A DNA stretch of 64,000 nt. It comes from Luteibacter yeojuensis. Lineage in GTDB: Bacteria > Pseudomonadota > Gammaproteobacteria > Xanthomonadales > Rhodanobacteraceae. Position 1 is the first letter of the stretch. Each line of letters begins with the position of its first letter. The stretch is from the NCBI RefSeq assembly GCF_000964085.1, contig NZ_JZRB01000035.1, forward strand, positions 35,015-99,014, in the 5' to 3' direction. Under the pieces are notes generated by a model. It was not told the origin of the DNA. It ran no database searches and saw nothing but the letters and a program-made list of their open reading frames with translations. The position numbers and the translations under genes were made by a program. Of this stretch, positions 9,960-18,628 are shown one piece after another.

Positions 9960-10511
9960 ATGGCACAGCAAGGCCCGACGTCGCCCGTACCCGTTCCCCC
10001 CACGCAGGGCGCCACCGAGGTGCCGCCCAAGCCCGTACGCGAAGGCATCGACCTGATCGTCAACGATGAGCGCTACCGCCACACCGGCGACAAGGCCATG
10101 CCGTTGCTGTGGTACCTGCGTGACGTGCTGCGCCTCACGGGGGCGAAATACGGCTGCGACCAGGGCAATTGCGGCTTCTGTACCGTGATCGTCGACGGCA
10201 AGGCCGTCGCCAGCTGCCAGGCGAAGATGGAAACCATGGCCGGCAAGCGCGTCACCACCGTCGAGGGCCTCGCCGGCAAGGACGGCACGCTGCATCCGGT
10301 GCAGCAGGCGTGGATCGACGAGGACGCCATCATGTGCGGGTTCTGCCAGCCGGGCCAGGTCATGGCCGCCGTGGATCTCCTCAACCGCCAGAAAAACCCC
10401 TCCGATGCCGACATCGACAAGATCGGCAACCTTTGCCGCTGCGGCAGCTACGGCCGCATCCGCAAGGCGATCAAGCGCGCCGCCGGCACCATGAAGGAAA
10501 AGAAGGCATGA
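9960..10511 (+). CDS. [2Fe-2S] subunit of a molybdenum hydroxylase (IorA/small-subunit type)
   Basis: The small electron-transfer subunit of a xanthine-oxidase-family enzyme, 183 residues. After a Pro-rich N-terminal extension come a plant-ferredoxin-type cluster (Cys66, 71, 74, 86; motif GCDQGNCGFC) and the second cluster typical of this family (Cys126, 129, 159, 161; CGFCQPG and CRCGSY). GAGGAAA precedes the ATG. It overlaps the molybdopterin subunit by ATGA, giving the two-subunit layout of isoquinoline 1-oxidoreductase-type dehydrogenases, which lack an FAD subunit and pass electrons to cytochromes. The substrate is unknown, probably an aldehyde or N-heterocycle. Confidence 0.9.
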   Translation: MAQQGPTSPVPVPPTQGATEVPPKPVREGIDLIVNDERYRHTGDKAMPLLWYLRDVLRLTGAKYGCDQGNCGFCTVIVDGKAVASCQAKMETMAGKRVTTVEGLAGKDGTLHPVQQAWIDEDAIMCGFCQPGQVMAAVDLLNRQKNPSDADIDKIGNLCRCGSYGRIRKAIKRAAGTMKEKKA

Positions 10512-12784
10512 GCGGCGAGGTCAAACTCTCCCGCCGCCGCTTCCTGAAGTACGCCGCGGGCACCGCGGGCGCCCTTGTCATCGGCATCGGCACCGTCGAG
10601 GCCGCCGAGCGCCCCGTGCCGCTTGCGCTGCTGGGCGATGCCTGGGCCCAGGTCGGGCCCTATATCCGCGTGGCGGCCGATGGGCGCACGTTCATCGGCG
10701 TGCGCGACCCGGATAACGGCGAAGGCACGGCCACGTCGCTGGCGCGCATCATCGCCGACGAGATGGACGCCGACTGGAACCGCGTCGTGGTCGAGTACCT
10801 CGGCCTGGGCATCGAGAAGGGCAACGGCGAACCCAAATTCACCTACGGCCGCCAGCGCAGCGGCGATGCCACCAGCATCCCCGCCGCGTGGGCCGACCTG
10901 CGCCAGGCCGGCGCGCTCGCCCGCTGGCTGCTGCTGCAGGCGGCCGCGCGCCGCCTCGGCGTGCCGGCCGAGCAGCTGCGCGGCGAGGGCGGCATGGCCG
11001 TCGCCGCCGACGGCCGCCGCATCTCCTACGGCGACCTCGCCAGCGCCGCCGCGGGCATCGACGCGCCCGCCACGCCGCCCCCGGTCAAGGCCGCCGAGCG
11101 TTACACCCTCATCGGCCAGCCGGCCGGCGATATCGACGCCCGCGCCGTCGTCACCGGCGCGCTGCGCTACGCGGCCGACGAATCCATCGGCGAGCCGCTC
11201 ATCGCCGTGCTGGCCCGCTGCCCCTACCCGGGGGGCTCGCTCGATGGCGCCGACCGCGACGCGGCCGGCAAGGTCGAGGGCGTGTTCGCGGTGGTCGACG
11301 TCACCCCCGAACAGGGCCAGGCGCCCGGCATGGCCGCGCAGGCGCCCGCCATCGCCGTCATCGCGCGCGATACGTGGGCCGCGCTGAAAGGCCGCGAGGC
11401 CCTCAAGGCCACGTGGAAACCGGGCCAGGCCACCGAGCCCTCCGCCGGCGACCTCGAGAAGAAAGCGCTTGCGCTGTTCGACGACGACACCGCCACGCCC
11501 AGCACGGTGCGCAACGATGGCGATGTCGCCACCGCACGCAAGAAAGCCGCGCGCGCCCTCGAATCCACCTACGTGCAGCCATGGGTGGCGCATGCCACCG
11601 CCGAGACCCCCAACTGCCTGGTGCGCCTCGACCCGGATACGAGCATCACCATCGTCGCGGCCACGCAATCGCCCCGCCAGGTCTACGCCGTGGTGCAGCG
11701 GATGACCGGCTTCGGCCCCGACCAGGTCTACATCCGCGTGCCGCGCGGCGGCGGCGGCTTCGGCCGCCGGCTCGAATCCGATTACATCGCCGAGGCCGTG
11801 GCCATCGCCCAGGCCAAGAAGCCGCAGGAGATCCAGAACCGCCCGGTGCGCGTGCTGTGGACCCGCGACGACGACCTGGCCCACGACTACTACCGGCCGT
11901 TCGCGGTGCACCGCCTCAACGCCTCGCTCGACAAGAAGAAGGCCATCGTCGGCTGGCACCAGCGCATGGCCAGCCCCTCCGTGCTCGCCGGCCGCGCCAC
12001 CCCGCCCGACCGCCTCTGGCAGTCCGAGCTGGTGCCCGATGCGCTGCCGGCCGGCCTCGTGCCGAACTACCGCAGCGACTACTACCCGCTCGATTCCCTG
12101 CTGGCGCGCGGCGAGTGGCGCGGCTCGCCGCATGTTACCCCCACGTTCGCCAGCGAAAGCTTCATCGACGAGCTGGCCCACGCGGTAGGCGCCAACCCGC
12201 TCGACTACCGCCTGCAGATGCTGGGCGACGCGCGCCAGCTGCCGTACAACGGCCGCGGCGGTCCCATCGATACCGCCCGCATGGCCAACGTGCTGAAGCT
12301 CGCCGCCGACAAGCTCGACTGGAGCCGCTGGCTGCGCAGCGAAAACGGCCTGGGCATCGCCTGCGCCTACGTGTTCGGCACCTACGTGGCGCATGCCATC
12401 GAGGTGGCCCCCACGCAGGACGGCATCGATATCCACCGCGTGGTGTGCGTCGCCGACGTGGGCCGCGCCGTGAACCCCCTGGGCCTGGCCGCCCAGCTCG
12501 AGGGCGCCACGCTCGATGCGCTGTCCACCGCGCTGAACCTCGCCATCACCGTGAAGGACGGCAAGGTGCAGCAGGCCGGGTTCAAGGATTACCCTGTGTC
12601 CGCCACGCAGCCGATGCCTTACGAGGTGGAGACCGTGATCGTGCCGTCCACGGCCGATCCTGCCGGCGCCAGCGTCATCGGCATGCCCTCGGCGGCACCG
12701 GCGCTGGCCAATGCCGTGTTCCGCGCCACCGCCGTCCGCGTCCGCAGGTTGCCCCTGCTGCGCGAGCTGGCTCGCCTGCGTTAA
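10508..12784 (+). CDS. Tat-exported molybdopterin-binding subunit of a xanthine-oxidase-family dehydrogenase
   Basis: A 758-residue catalytic subunit. A twin-arginine signal (SRRRFLK, 8-14) with a hydrophobic Ala/Gly segment predicts folded export to the periplasm together with the iron-sulfur partner. The molybdopterin cytosine dinucleotide region includes PRGGGGFGRRLESDY, and the C-terminus has VGRAVNP and IGMPSAAPALANAVF. The family uses water to hydroxylate aldehydes or heteroaromatics. ATG 10508 is fixed by the four-base overlap with the preceding gene. No FAD subunit and no maturation factor (CoxF/XdhC type) is next to it, so cofactor loading genes must lie elsewhere. Confidence 0.92.
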   Translation: MSGEVKLSRRRFLKYAAGTAGALVIGIGTVEAAERPVPLALLGDAWAQVGPYIRVAADGRTFIGVRDPDNGEGTATSLARIIADEMDADWNRVVVEYLGLGIEKGNGEPKFTYGRQRSGDATSIPAAWADLRQAGALARWLLLQAAARRLGVPAEQLRGEGGMAVAADGRRISYGDLASAAAGIDAPATPPPVKAAERYTLIGQPAGDIDARAVVTGALRYAADESIGEPLIAVLARCPYPGGSLDGADRDAAGKVEGVFAVVDVTPEQGQAPGMAAQAPAIAVIARDTWAALKGREALKATWKPGQATEPSAGDLEKKALALFDDDTATPSTVRNDGDVATARKKAARALESTYVQPWVAHATAETPNCLVRLDPDTSITIVAATQSPRQVYAVVQRMTGFGPDQVYIRVPRGGGGFGRRLESDYIAEAVAIAQAKKPQEIQNRPVRVLWTRDDDLAHDYYRPFAVHRLNASLDKKKAIVGWHQRMASPSVLAGRATPPDRLWQSELVPDALPAGLVPNYRSDYYPLDSLLARGEWRGSPHVTPTFASESFIDELAHAVGANPLDYRLQMLGDARQLPYNGRGGPIDTARMANVLKLAADKLDWSRWLRSENGLGIACAYVFGTYVAHAIEVAPTQDGIDIHRVVCVADVGRAVNPLGLAAQLEGATLDALSTALNLAITVKDGKVQQAGFKDYPVSATQPMPYEVETVIVPSTADPAGASVIGMPSAAPALANAVFRATAVRVRRLPLLRELARLR

Positions 12785-12809
12785 TCAACGAACGTCCCCG
12801 GGGTAAAGC

Positions 12810-13577
12810 ATGTCCACCGCATCATTCACCTCGGGAGCCGCCGCGCCACGCCGCACCGACGCCGACCTCATCGCCGGCAACAAGCGCTTCTACGATGCGC
12901 TGTGGGCCGATGCCCGCCTGTGCGCGCCCGAGCGTTTCAACACCTGGCCGCTGGTCTCGGAGCTGGCCGCCCGCGCCACCAGCCGCCTGGAGGTGGCGCC
13001 GGGCCTGCGCCCGCGCCTGCCGCTGGCCGATACCCAGTTCGTCGACCTGTCGCGCCCGGCCCTGTCCGAGCTGCGCCGGGCCGGCGCGCGGGTGGCCAAC
13101 GCCATGATCGGTGCCCTGCCGTTCCGCGATGGCGCGTTCGATTTCGTCTGCGCCTTCGACATCCTCGAGCACGTGGTGGACGACGACGGTGCCCTCGGTG
13201 AACTGGCCCGCGTGGCGGTGCCAGGGGCCAGCCTGCTGCTGTCCACCCCGCTGCACCCCGACGCCTGGACCCCGTTCGACGATTTCGTGGGCCACTACCG
13301 CCGCTACGAGCCCGAGGCCATCCGCGCCCTGCTCGCGCGCCATGGCTTCACCATCGAGCGCAGCGCCGTCTACGGCATGCAGCCCAAGTCGTCGAAGCTG
13401 CTCGACCTGGGCCAGTATTTCCTCACCCACCACCGGGCCCGCGCCATGTGGTGGTACAACCGCGTGTTCATGCCGCTGGGCATGCGGTTCCAGAAGCCGC
13501 TGGCCTTCAAACCGGGCTTCGACCCGGCCCCCGGCGTCGACGAGGTCCTGCTGGTCTGCCGCAAGGCAATTACTTAA
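12810..13577 (+). CDS. Class I SAM-dependent methyltransferase
   Basis: A 255-residue protein with a methyltransferase-11-like core. Motif I is the degenerate LEVAPGLRPRLP. It is followed by an acidic strand (FVDLSRPAL), the post-motif FDFVCAFDILEHVVDDDGALGELARV, and STPLHP. The C-terminus (DEVLLVCRKA) closes the fold. The long insertion with GHYRRYEPEAI suggests a lipid or small-molecule substrate rather than RNA, but no substrate can be named. It lies 25 bases after the molybdenum enzyme and 84 bases before phaZ, so co-transcription with the former is possible. Confidence 0.8.
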   Translation: MSTASFTSGAAAPRRTDADLIAGNKRFYDALWADARLCAPERFNTWPLVSELAARATSRLEVAPGLRPRLPLADTQFVDLSRPALSELRRAGARVANAMIGALPFRDGAFDFVCAFDILEHVVDDDGALGELARVAVPGASLLLSTPLHPDAWTPFDDFVGHYRRYEPEAIRALLARHGFTIERSAVYGMQPKSSKLLDLGQYFLTHHRARAMWWYNRVFMPLGMRFQKPLAFKPGFDPAPGVDEVLLVCRKAIT

Positions 13578-13596
13578 ATCGAGCAAAAACAGGGGC

Positions 13597-13628
13597 TTTA
13601 CATATGGCGCGGCGCAACTGGTTATGAT
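13597..13628 (+). promoter_or_regulatory. Possible phaZ promoter
   Basis: TTTACA (13597-13602) and TATGAT (13623-13628) resemble sigma-70 boxes, but the 20-base spacer is longer than ideal. The boxes end 33 bases before the phaZ start in an otherwise GC-rich gap. Confidence 0.3.
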
Positions 13629-13661
13629 GCGCCACCTCCACGTCCCCCGGATTGAAGCGGC

Positions 13662-14945
13662 ATGCTCTACCTGATGCACGAATGGCAGCGGTCCATGCTC
13701 AGCCCGCTGTCGTACTGGGCCGAAGCCGGCGCCAAGATGTTCGGTGACCTCGCCAGCCCCTTTGCCCGCATGCCTGGCGCCGACCGCGCCGCTGCCGGCT
13801 ACGAGCTGATGTTCCGCCTGGGCAAGGCCTACGAGAAGCCCGAGTTCGACATCCACAGCGTGCACGCGCATGGCCACGACGTGGCCATCGTGGAGCAGGT
13901 GGCGATGAGCAAGCCGTTCTGCACGCTCAAGCGCTTCAAGCGCTTCAGCGACGACCAGGCCACCGTCGACAAGATGAAGCACGACCCGGCGGTGCTCGTC
14001 GTGGCGCCGCTTTCCGGCCACCACAGCACGCTGCTGCGCGATACCGTGCGCACGCTGCTGCGCGACCACAAGGTGTACATCACCGACTGGGTCGACGCCC
14101 GCATGGTGCCGCTGCAGGAGGGCTCGTTCTCCCTCGCCGACTACGTGTCGTACATCGAGGACTTCATCCGCCACGTGGGCGTCCACCGCGCGCACGTGGT
14201 CTCGGTGTGCCAGCCCACCGTGCCGGTGCTGGCCGCGGTATCGCTCATGGCCGCGCGCGGCGAGGCCACGCCCGCCACGCTCACCCTCATGGGCGGGCCC
14301 ATCGATACCCGCGAGAGCCCCACCAGCGTCGATAACCTGGCCACCACGCGGCCGCTCTCGTGGTTCCGCAACCAGCTCATCCACAAGGTGCCCTACCAGT
14401 ACCCCGGCGCGGGCCGCGAGGTGTACCCGGGCTTCCTGCAGCACGCGGGCTTCCTTGCCATGAACCCCAGCCGGCATGTCATGTCGCACTGGGATTTCTA
14501 CGAGAACCTGCGCAAGGGCGACCTGGACGACGCCGAGGCGCACCGCAAGTTCTACGACGAGTACAACGCCGTGCTCGACATGCCGGCCGAGTACTACCTC
14601 GACACCATCGAAACCGTGTTCCAGGAACACCGGCTGCCCAAGGGCACGTGGGAAGTGCACGGCGAGCTGGTCAAGCCCGCGAAGATCAAGGACACCGCCC
14701 TGCTCACCATCGAGGGCGAGCTCGACGATATCTCGGGCCTGGGCCAGACCGAAGCCGCGCACGGCCTGTGCAAGGGCATTACCAAGAAGCGCAAGAAGCA
14801 CATTACCGTGGAAGGCGCCGGCCACTACGGCATCTTCAGCGGCCGCCGCTGGCGCGACGTGGTGTACCCCCACGTGCGCGACTTCATCAAGCAGTACGAC
14901 AAAGGCAACAGCAACACCGGCGCGCAAGGCACCCGCAAGGCCTGA
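13662..14945 (+). CDS. phaZ: Intracellular poly(3-hydroxybutyrate) depolymerase
   Basis: The 427-residue protein matches the intracellular PhaZ1 family from its first residues (MLY..HE.QRS, AAGYEL..RLGK.YEKP). The nucleophile is Cys183 in SVCQPTVPV, replacing the Ser of ordinary lipase boxes, as in Cupriavidus PhaZ1. An Asp and a His (GAGHYGIFSG) near the C-terminus complete the triad. It breaks down native PHB granules in the cytoplasm. No PHA synthase or phasin is in the window, so storage polymer genes must be elsewhere or the enzyme has another polyester role. A REPIN separates it from the convergent SLC13 gene. Confidence 0.92.
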   Translation: MLYLMHEWQRSMLSPLSYWAEAGAKMFGDLASPFARMPGADRAAAGYELMFRLGKAYEKPEFDIHSVHAHGHDVAIVEQVAMSKPFCTLKRFKRFSDDQATVDKMKHDPAVLVVAPLSGHHSTLLRDTVRTLLRDHKVYITDWVDARMVPLQEGSFSLADYVSYIEDFIRHVGVHRAHVVSVCQPTVPVLAAVSLMAARGEATPATLTLMGGPIDTRESPTSVDNLATTRPLSWFRNQLIHKVPYQYPGAGREVYPGFLQHAGFLAMNPSRHVMSHWDFYENLRKGDLDDAEAHRKFYDEYNAVLDMPAEYYLDTIETVFQEHRLPKGTWEVHGELVKPAKIKDTALLTIEGELDDISGLGQTEAAHGLCKGITKKRKKHITVEGAGHYGIFSGRRWRDVVYPHVRDFIKQYDKGNSNTGAQGTRKA

Positions 14946-14957
14946 AAAAGCCGCCAT

Positions 14958-15001
14958 GTGGGAGCGCGCTTGCGCGCGATCGCGCGCAAGCGCGCTCCTA
15001 C
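14958..15001. repeat. REPIN, compact perfect hairpin between phaZ and the SLC13 gene
   Basis: Two 22-base arms (GTGGGAGC/GTAGGAGC followed by GCGCTTGCGCGC) face each other with no spacer; one mismatch. The distal arm contains the stop codon of the SLC13-type gene (14998-15000). Confidence 0.88.
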
Positions 15002-16101
15002 AAGAGCAGCGCGCCTATCGCGGCCATCACCACGAAGAACGGCACCGACCACGCGTGGAACGCGCCCCAGGCGCGCTTCTCGCCCAGCAGCCGTAGCGCG
15101 ATGAGGTTGGCCAGCGAGCCCAGGATGAAGCCGAAGCCGCCGACGTTCACGGCCCACGCCAGCGTGCGCCAGTCGTGTGAATACTCGGCCAGCAGGATCG
15201 CCGCGGGCACGTTGCTCACCACCTGCGAGGCCAGCGCTCCCGTGGCGAACAGGTGCAGCGGCTGGTGCAGGTCAAGCGCGCCCAGCCATTGCCTGATGAT
15301 GCCCAGGCCCGCCAGCATGCGCAGGTCGATGAACATCAGCACGAAGGTGAGCAGCAGGCCCCAGTCGATGGCGGCGAGCACCTTGCGGCGGAACAGCGCG
15401 AATGCCACGAACAGGCCAAGCAGGCCCCAGGCGGCGTGGTGCGCGTCGGCGAGGAACAGGAAGGGGATGTAAAGCACGGCGCCCACGATGAGCATGGCGC
15501 GGTCGAGCCCGCTGTCGACGTGCTCGTGCACCTCCAGCGGCGTGCCCGGGAACGCCACGGCCGTGAGCGCCAGCAGCAGCGCCATGGCGATGGCCACCAC
15601 CGGCAGCATCTGCCAGACGAAGCCGCCAAAGCCGATGCCCCACTGCTGCCAAAGGAACAGGTTCTGCGGGTTGCCTATGGGCGTGAGCATGGAGCCGGCG
15701 TTCACGGCCAGGGCCTCGAAGATGACCAGGCGCATGGCCGGTATCCGGGCGATGCGGCACATGCTGAGCGTGAGCGGCACCATCACGAACAGCGACACGT
15801 CGTTGGTGAGCAGCATCGACAGCAACGCCGTGGCGCCCACGAGGCCCAGCGCGGCCAGCCGGCGCGTGGGCGTGTGGTCGATGAGCCAGCGGCCGGCATG
15901 CGCCAGGGCGCCGCTTTGCTCCACGGCCTTGGTGAGGATGAGCAGGCCGGCGAGCGCCGCGATGGTGGGCCAGTCGACCAGCGACGGCCAGCTGGCGATG
16001 CGCGCCGGCATGGCCACCGCGAAGAGGATGGCCACGCCGAGCAGCACGAGGAAAAACACGTCGCGGCGCAGGTTGCGCAACGACTCAGGCAGCCACGTCA
16101 T
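14998..16101 (-). CDS. SLC13/ArsB-superfamily permease
   Basis: A 367-residue inner-membrane protein with about ten to eleven hydrophobic helices. The conserved re-entrant region is GATALLSMLLTNDVSLFVMVPLT and NAGSMLTPIGNPQNLFLW, typical of the ion-transporter superfamily (citrate/dicarboxylate, ArsB and NhaD-like). The second half repeats the pattern with ASQVVSNVPAAILLAEY. The transported anion cannot be decided. At 367 residues it is somewhat shorter than many relatives. Its TAG stop is the TAG of a GTAGGAGC repeat end, so the natural C-terminus may have been trimmed or replaced when the repeat arrived. Confidence 0.82.
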   Translation of the reverse strand: MTWLPESLRNLRRDVFFLVLLGVAILFAVAMPARIASWPSLVDWPTIAALAGLLILTKAVEQSGALAHAGRWLIDHTPTRRLAALGLVGATALLSMLLTNDVSLFVMVPLTLSMCRIARIPAMRLVIFEALAVNAGSMLTPIGNPQNLFLWQQWGIGFGGFVWQMLPVVAIAMALLLALTAVAFPGTPLEVHEHVDSGLDRAMLIVGAVLYIPFLFLADAHHAAWGLLGLFVAFALFRRKVLAAIDWGLLLTFVLMFIDLRMLAGLGIIRQWLGALDLHQPLHLFATGALASQVVSNVPAAILLAEYSHDWRTLAWAVNVGGFGFILGSLANLIALRLLGEKRAWGAFHAWSVPFFVVMAAIGALLL

Positions 16102-16159
16102 CCGGGGGATCCGACCTCAAGGTGAGGTGGATCATAGCGAACCGGTATGTCGTCGAACT

Positions 16160-16252
16160 GTAGGAGCGCGCTTGCGCGCGACATCTTTCGCCCAAACGCA
16201 GCAGGCCCTGCAGCAGTATCGCGAAAGATGTCGCCCGCAAGCGGGCTCCTAC
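16160..16252. repeat. REPIN between the divergent-side ends of the SLC13 and GSGD genes
   Basis: The left arm starts GTAGGAGC with a GCGC/GCGC stem; the right arm (inverted) has a CCGC/GCGG stem. Inner sequences ACATCTTTCG and CGAAAGATGT also pair. It lies downstream of the GSGD-repeat gene and upstream of the SLC13 gene. Confidence 0.88.
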
Positions 16253-16260
16253 GGGCACCC

Positions 16261-17034
16261 TCAGCGGAACTTGTCGGGGATATCGACCTTGCCGGTGACG
16301 CCCTTGTGGTCGACATCGCCGCTGCCGGCGGTGCGGACGTGCAGGTCGCCCTTCACGCCGTCCACGTCGAGGTCGCCCGAGCCAATGGTGCCGACATCGA
16401 CGTTGCCCGTGATGTCGGTGAGCTTGGCGTCACCCGAGCCCACGGTGCCGATGCTGACGCCGCCGTTGATGGTGCGGGCGGTGAAATCGCCGGAACCAAC
16501 GCTACCCACTTCGATGGGGCCGCTGTTGGAGACCTTGACGTCGCCGGAGCCCACGTTGGCTTTGACGCGGCCGCGCACGCCATCGACGATGAGGTCACCC
16601 GAGCCGGCGGCGCTCTCGAGCGACGCCACGCCACGCACCTCGGCATCGCCCGAGCCGACCTCGACGATGACGGGGAGGTTGGCAGGCACGTTGGCCTCGA
16701 CCTTCAGCTCGGCGTAGGAGCCGCCCCAGTTCATGTGCCAGCCGCTGTCCTTGTTGCGCAGCTCGACGACCAGCGTATCGCCCTGCTTCGACTGCACGAC
16801 CTCGAGGTTATCGGCGATGGCCTGGGTGGAGCCACAGGCGCGGCCATGCGCGCCCGGCTTGCCACCGCCACTGCCGTTCACCTTGAGGTCGAACGAGTTC
16901 ACGACAAAGCGGACGGCCTTGACCGACGACAGGTCGAAATCGAGGTTGCGGTCCGCGTGGAACTTGCATTCGGGGTTGTCGGCCATGGCGGCCAGCGGCG
17001 TGAGCAGTAGCGCGGCGAAAATGAGGTGACGCAT
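16261..17034 (-). CDS. Secreted GSGD-repeat (DUF4097/GIN-like) beta-helix protein
   Basis: The 257-residue protein has a clear signal peptide (about 1-18, cleavage after AMA). From about residue 130 it carries seven GSGD motifs spaced roughly 16-20 residues apart, each followed by a hydrophobic pair. This is the pattern of right-handed beta-helix repeats in the head-GIN/DUF4097 families. The N-terminal part (KAVRFVVNSFDLKV) resembles the jelly strands that begin such proteins. Likely site is the periplasm or outer-membrane surface; the function is unknown. GGAGGG precedes the ATG at 17034. It is transcribed away from the His-rich gene across a 170-base gap. Confidence 0.78.
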   Translation of the reverse strand: MRHLIFAALLLTPLAAMADNPECKFHADRNLDFDLSSVKAVRFVVNSFDLKVNGSGGGKPGAHGRACGSTQAIADNLEVVQSKQGDTLVVELRNKDSGWHMNWGGSYAELKVEANVPANLPVIVEVGSGDAEVRGVASLESAAGSGDLIVDGVRGRVKANVGSGDVKVSNSGPIEVGSVGSGDFTARTINGGVSIGTVGSGDAKLTDITGNVDVGTIGSGDLDVDGVKGDLHVRTAGSGDVDHKGVTGKVDIPDKFR

Positions 17035-17204
17035 GGGTGGTGCCCTCCGGTGATGATGCGGTGTGCCGGTCATGGATGCAGCCCGCCCGCAGAAGGTTGC
17101 AATGCGCGTTTTCACACGAAACTGACCGGACGGCAACCGGGCAGTCAACCGCGGGCGGGCAGCCACGTTTTCTCCCGTGCAACAGCCACCCGGAGAGACA
17201 CCCC

Positions 17205-17732
17205 ATGCAACGCAAGACCCTGCTCGCCAGCGCCGCCTCCCTCCTCCTTGCCGGTTCGGCCGCCTTCGCTTTCGCGCAGGACGCCGCCCCCAAGGCCCCC
17301 GCCGCCCCGGCGGCCAACACCACCCAGCCGGCCCCGCAGCAGCGTGACGGCGGCCCGAAGTGGGGCCACGACCACGGCGGCCCGCGCGGCGACCACGGCC
17401 AGTGGGGCCACGGCCGCGGCCACGAAATGAGCGGCGTCATCGGTGACCTGCGCGGCCTCGAGCGCCTGTACATCATGAGCGGCCGCCAGAAGGAACTGCC
17501 GGCGCTGTACAACAGCGTGCTGGCCAAGTCGCAGAACCCCATGGTGCGCGACTACGCCTACCGCCACCTCGCCCGCGCGCAGATGGCACCGGCCAATGTC
17601 GACGCCGCCATCGCCACCATGAAGAAGAGCCTGGACGAGAACCTCGCCAACGACCAGAAGCGCCACGAGGAAATGGCGGCGTTCAAGGCCCGCATGCAGC
17701 AACGCACGCAGACGGCACCCAGCGCGCAATAA
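17205..17732 (+). CDS. Secreted His/Gly-rich protein of unknown function
   Basis: A 175-residue protein with a signal peptide (about 1-25, AAFAFAQ). A low-complexity Ala/Pro/Gln segment is followed by a stretch with many His, Gly and Asp (GHDHGGPRGDHGQWGHGRGHE) that could bind metal ions. A helical C-terminal half (about 80-175) contains repeated KxxLxx segments. Length and helical end recall periplasmic CpxP/Spy-like chaperones, but the LTxxQ motif is absent, so I do not assign it. GGAGAGA lies seven bases before the ATG. The convergent REPIN ends it from mazG. Confidence 0.7.
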   Translation: MQRKTLLASAASLLLAGSAAFAFAQDAAPKAPAAPAANTTQPAPQQRDGGPKWGHDHGGPRGDHGQWGHGRGHEMSGVIGDLRGLERLYIMSGRQKELPALYNSVLAKSQNPMVRDYAYRHLARAQMAPANVDAAIATMKKSLDENLANDQKRHEEMAAFKARMQQRTQTAPSAQ

Positions 17733-17738
17733 GAAAAT

Positions 17739-17837
17739 GTAGGAGCGCACACCCGTGCGCGAAAAGCCAACGAAGCGGTGTAACCGCACCCGTTGCCTCT
17801 TCGCGAAAAGCTGTCGCCCACGGGTGTGGGCTCCTAC
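17739..17837. repeat. REPIN between the His-rich gene and mazG
   Basis: The left arm (GCGCAC/GTGCGC stem) is identical over 40 bases to 8448-8487. The right arm is the CCCAC/GTGGG variant. The terminal CTAC of the right arm holds the mazG stop codon (17834-17836). Confidence 0.88.
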
Positions 17838-18625
17838 GGTTCCTGCGCTTTGACCTTTCGCCAAAGGGCTTCCTGCTCCTCCAGCGAGTAAGAAGCCAGC
17901 GTGCGCCCCTCGCTTTCGGCCAGGGCTTCCATGCCGCGGAAGCGGCGTTCGAATTTCTGGTTCGCACCGCGTAGCGCACGCGAGACATCGACCTTCGCGT
18001 GGCGTGCGAGGTTGGCGGCGACAAACAGCAGGTCGCCGATTTCATCCGCGAGGCGCTCGTCGTCGGCCCCGTGCTCGAACTCGTGGCGCACCTCGTCGAG
18101 CTCTTCTTCGAGCTTCGCCAGCACAGGCCGGTGGTCGGGCCAGTCGAAGCCCGTGTTCGCCGCGCGCTTCTGCAGCTTCACCGCGCGCTGCCATTCGGGC
18201 AGGCCGCGCGAAATCCCGGCCAGCGCGCTGGTGTCGTCTCCGCCCTTCGCAAGGCGTTCTTCCGCCTTCAACCGGTCCCAGTCGCGCGAGCGCGCGGCAT
18301 CGCTTTCGTGCGTCACGTCGCCAAACACATGCGGGTGCCGGCGCTCCATCTTGTCGCAGATGGCCGCGACCACGTCCGCGAACGCGAACTCGCCGGCTTC
18401 TTCCGCCATGCGCGCATGGAACACCACCTGCAGTAGCAGGTCGCCCAGTTCGTCGCGCAGGTCGTGCATGTCGTGGCGGTCGATGGCGTCGGCCACCTCG
18501 TACGCCTCTTCGATGGTGTACGGCGCGATGGTGGCGAAGCTCTGCTTCACGTCCCAGGGACAACCGTCGGTCGGATCGCGCAGGCGCGCCATGATCGCGA
18601 GGAGGTCGTCGATGGGTCGTGGCAT
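17834..18625 (-). CDS. mazG: Nucleoside triphosphate pyrophosphohydrolase MazG
   Basis: An all-alpha pyrophosphohydrolase of 263 residues that converts NTPs and dNTPs to monophosphates and PPi, a house-cleaning enzyme also linked to (p)ppGpp control in E. coli. The N-terminal half has CPWDVKQS, EEAYE (39-43) and DELGDLLLQ (58-66), the magnesium-binding core; a second degenerate copy follows with EEELDEVRHE and DEIGDLLF. Length matches E. coli MazG. It is last in the gspN-IMPase-nudE-cysQ-mazG operon, three bases after cysQ. The TAG stop comes from the REPIN end. Confidence 0.95.
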   Translation of the reverse strand: MPRPIDDLLAIMARLRDPTDGCPWDVKQSFATIAPYTIEEAYEVADAIDRHDMHDLRDELGDLLLQVVFHARMAEEAGEFAFADVVAAICDKMERRHPHVFGDVTHESDAARSRDWDRLKAEERLAKGGDDTSALAGISRGLPEWQRAVKLQKRAANTGFDWPDHRPVLAKLEEELDEVRHEFEHGADDERLADEIGDLLFVAANLARHAKVDVSRALRGANQKFERRFRGMEALAESEGRTLASYSLEEQEALWRKVKAQEP

Positions 18626-18628
18626 GCG

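Noticed and set aside
12822..14957. Minus-strand open frame of about 710 codons
   Set aside because: Antisense to the methyltransferase and phaZ, both with clear motifs.
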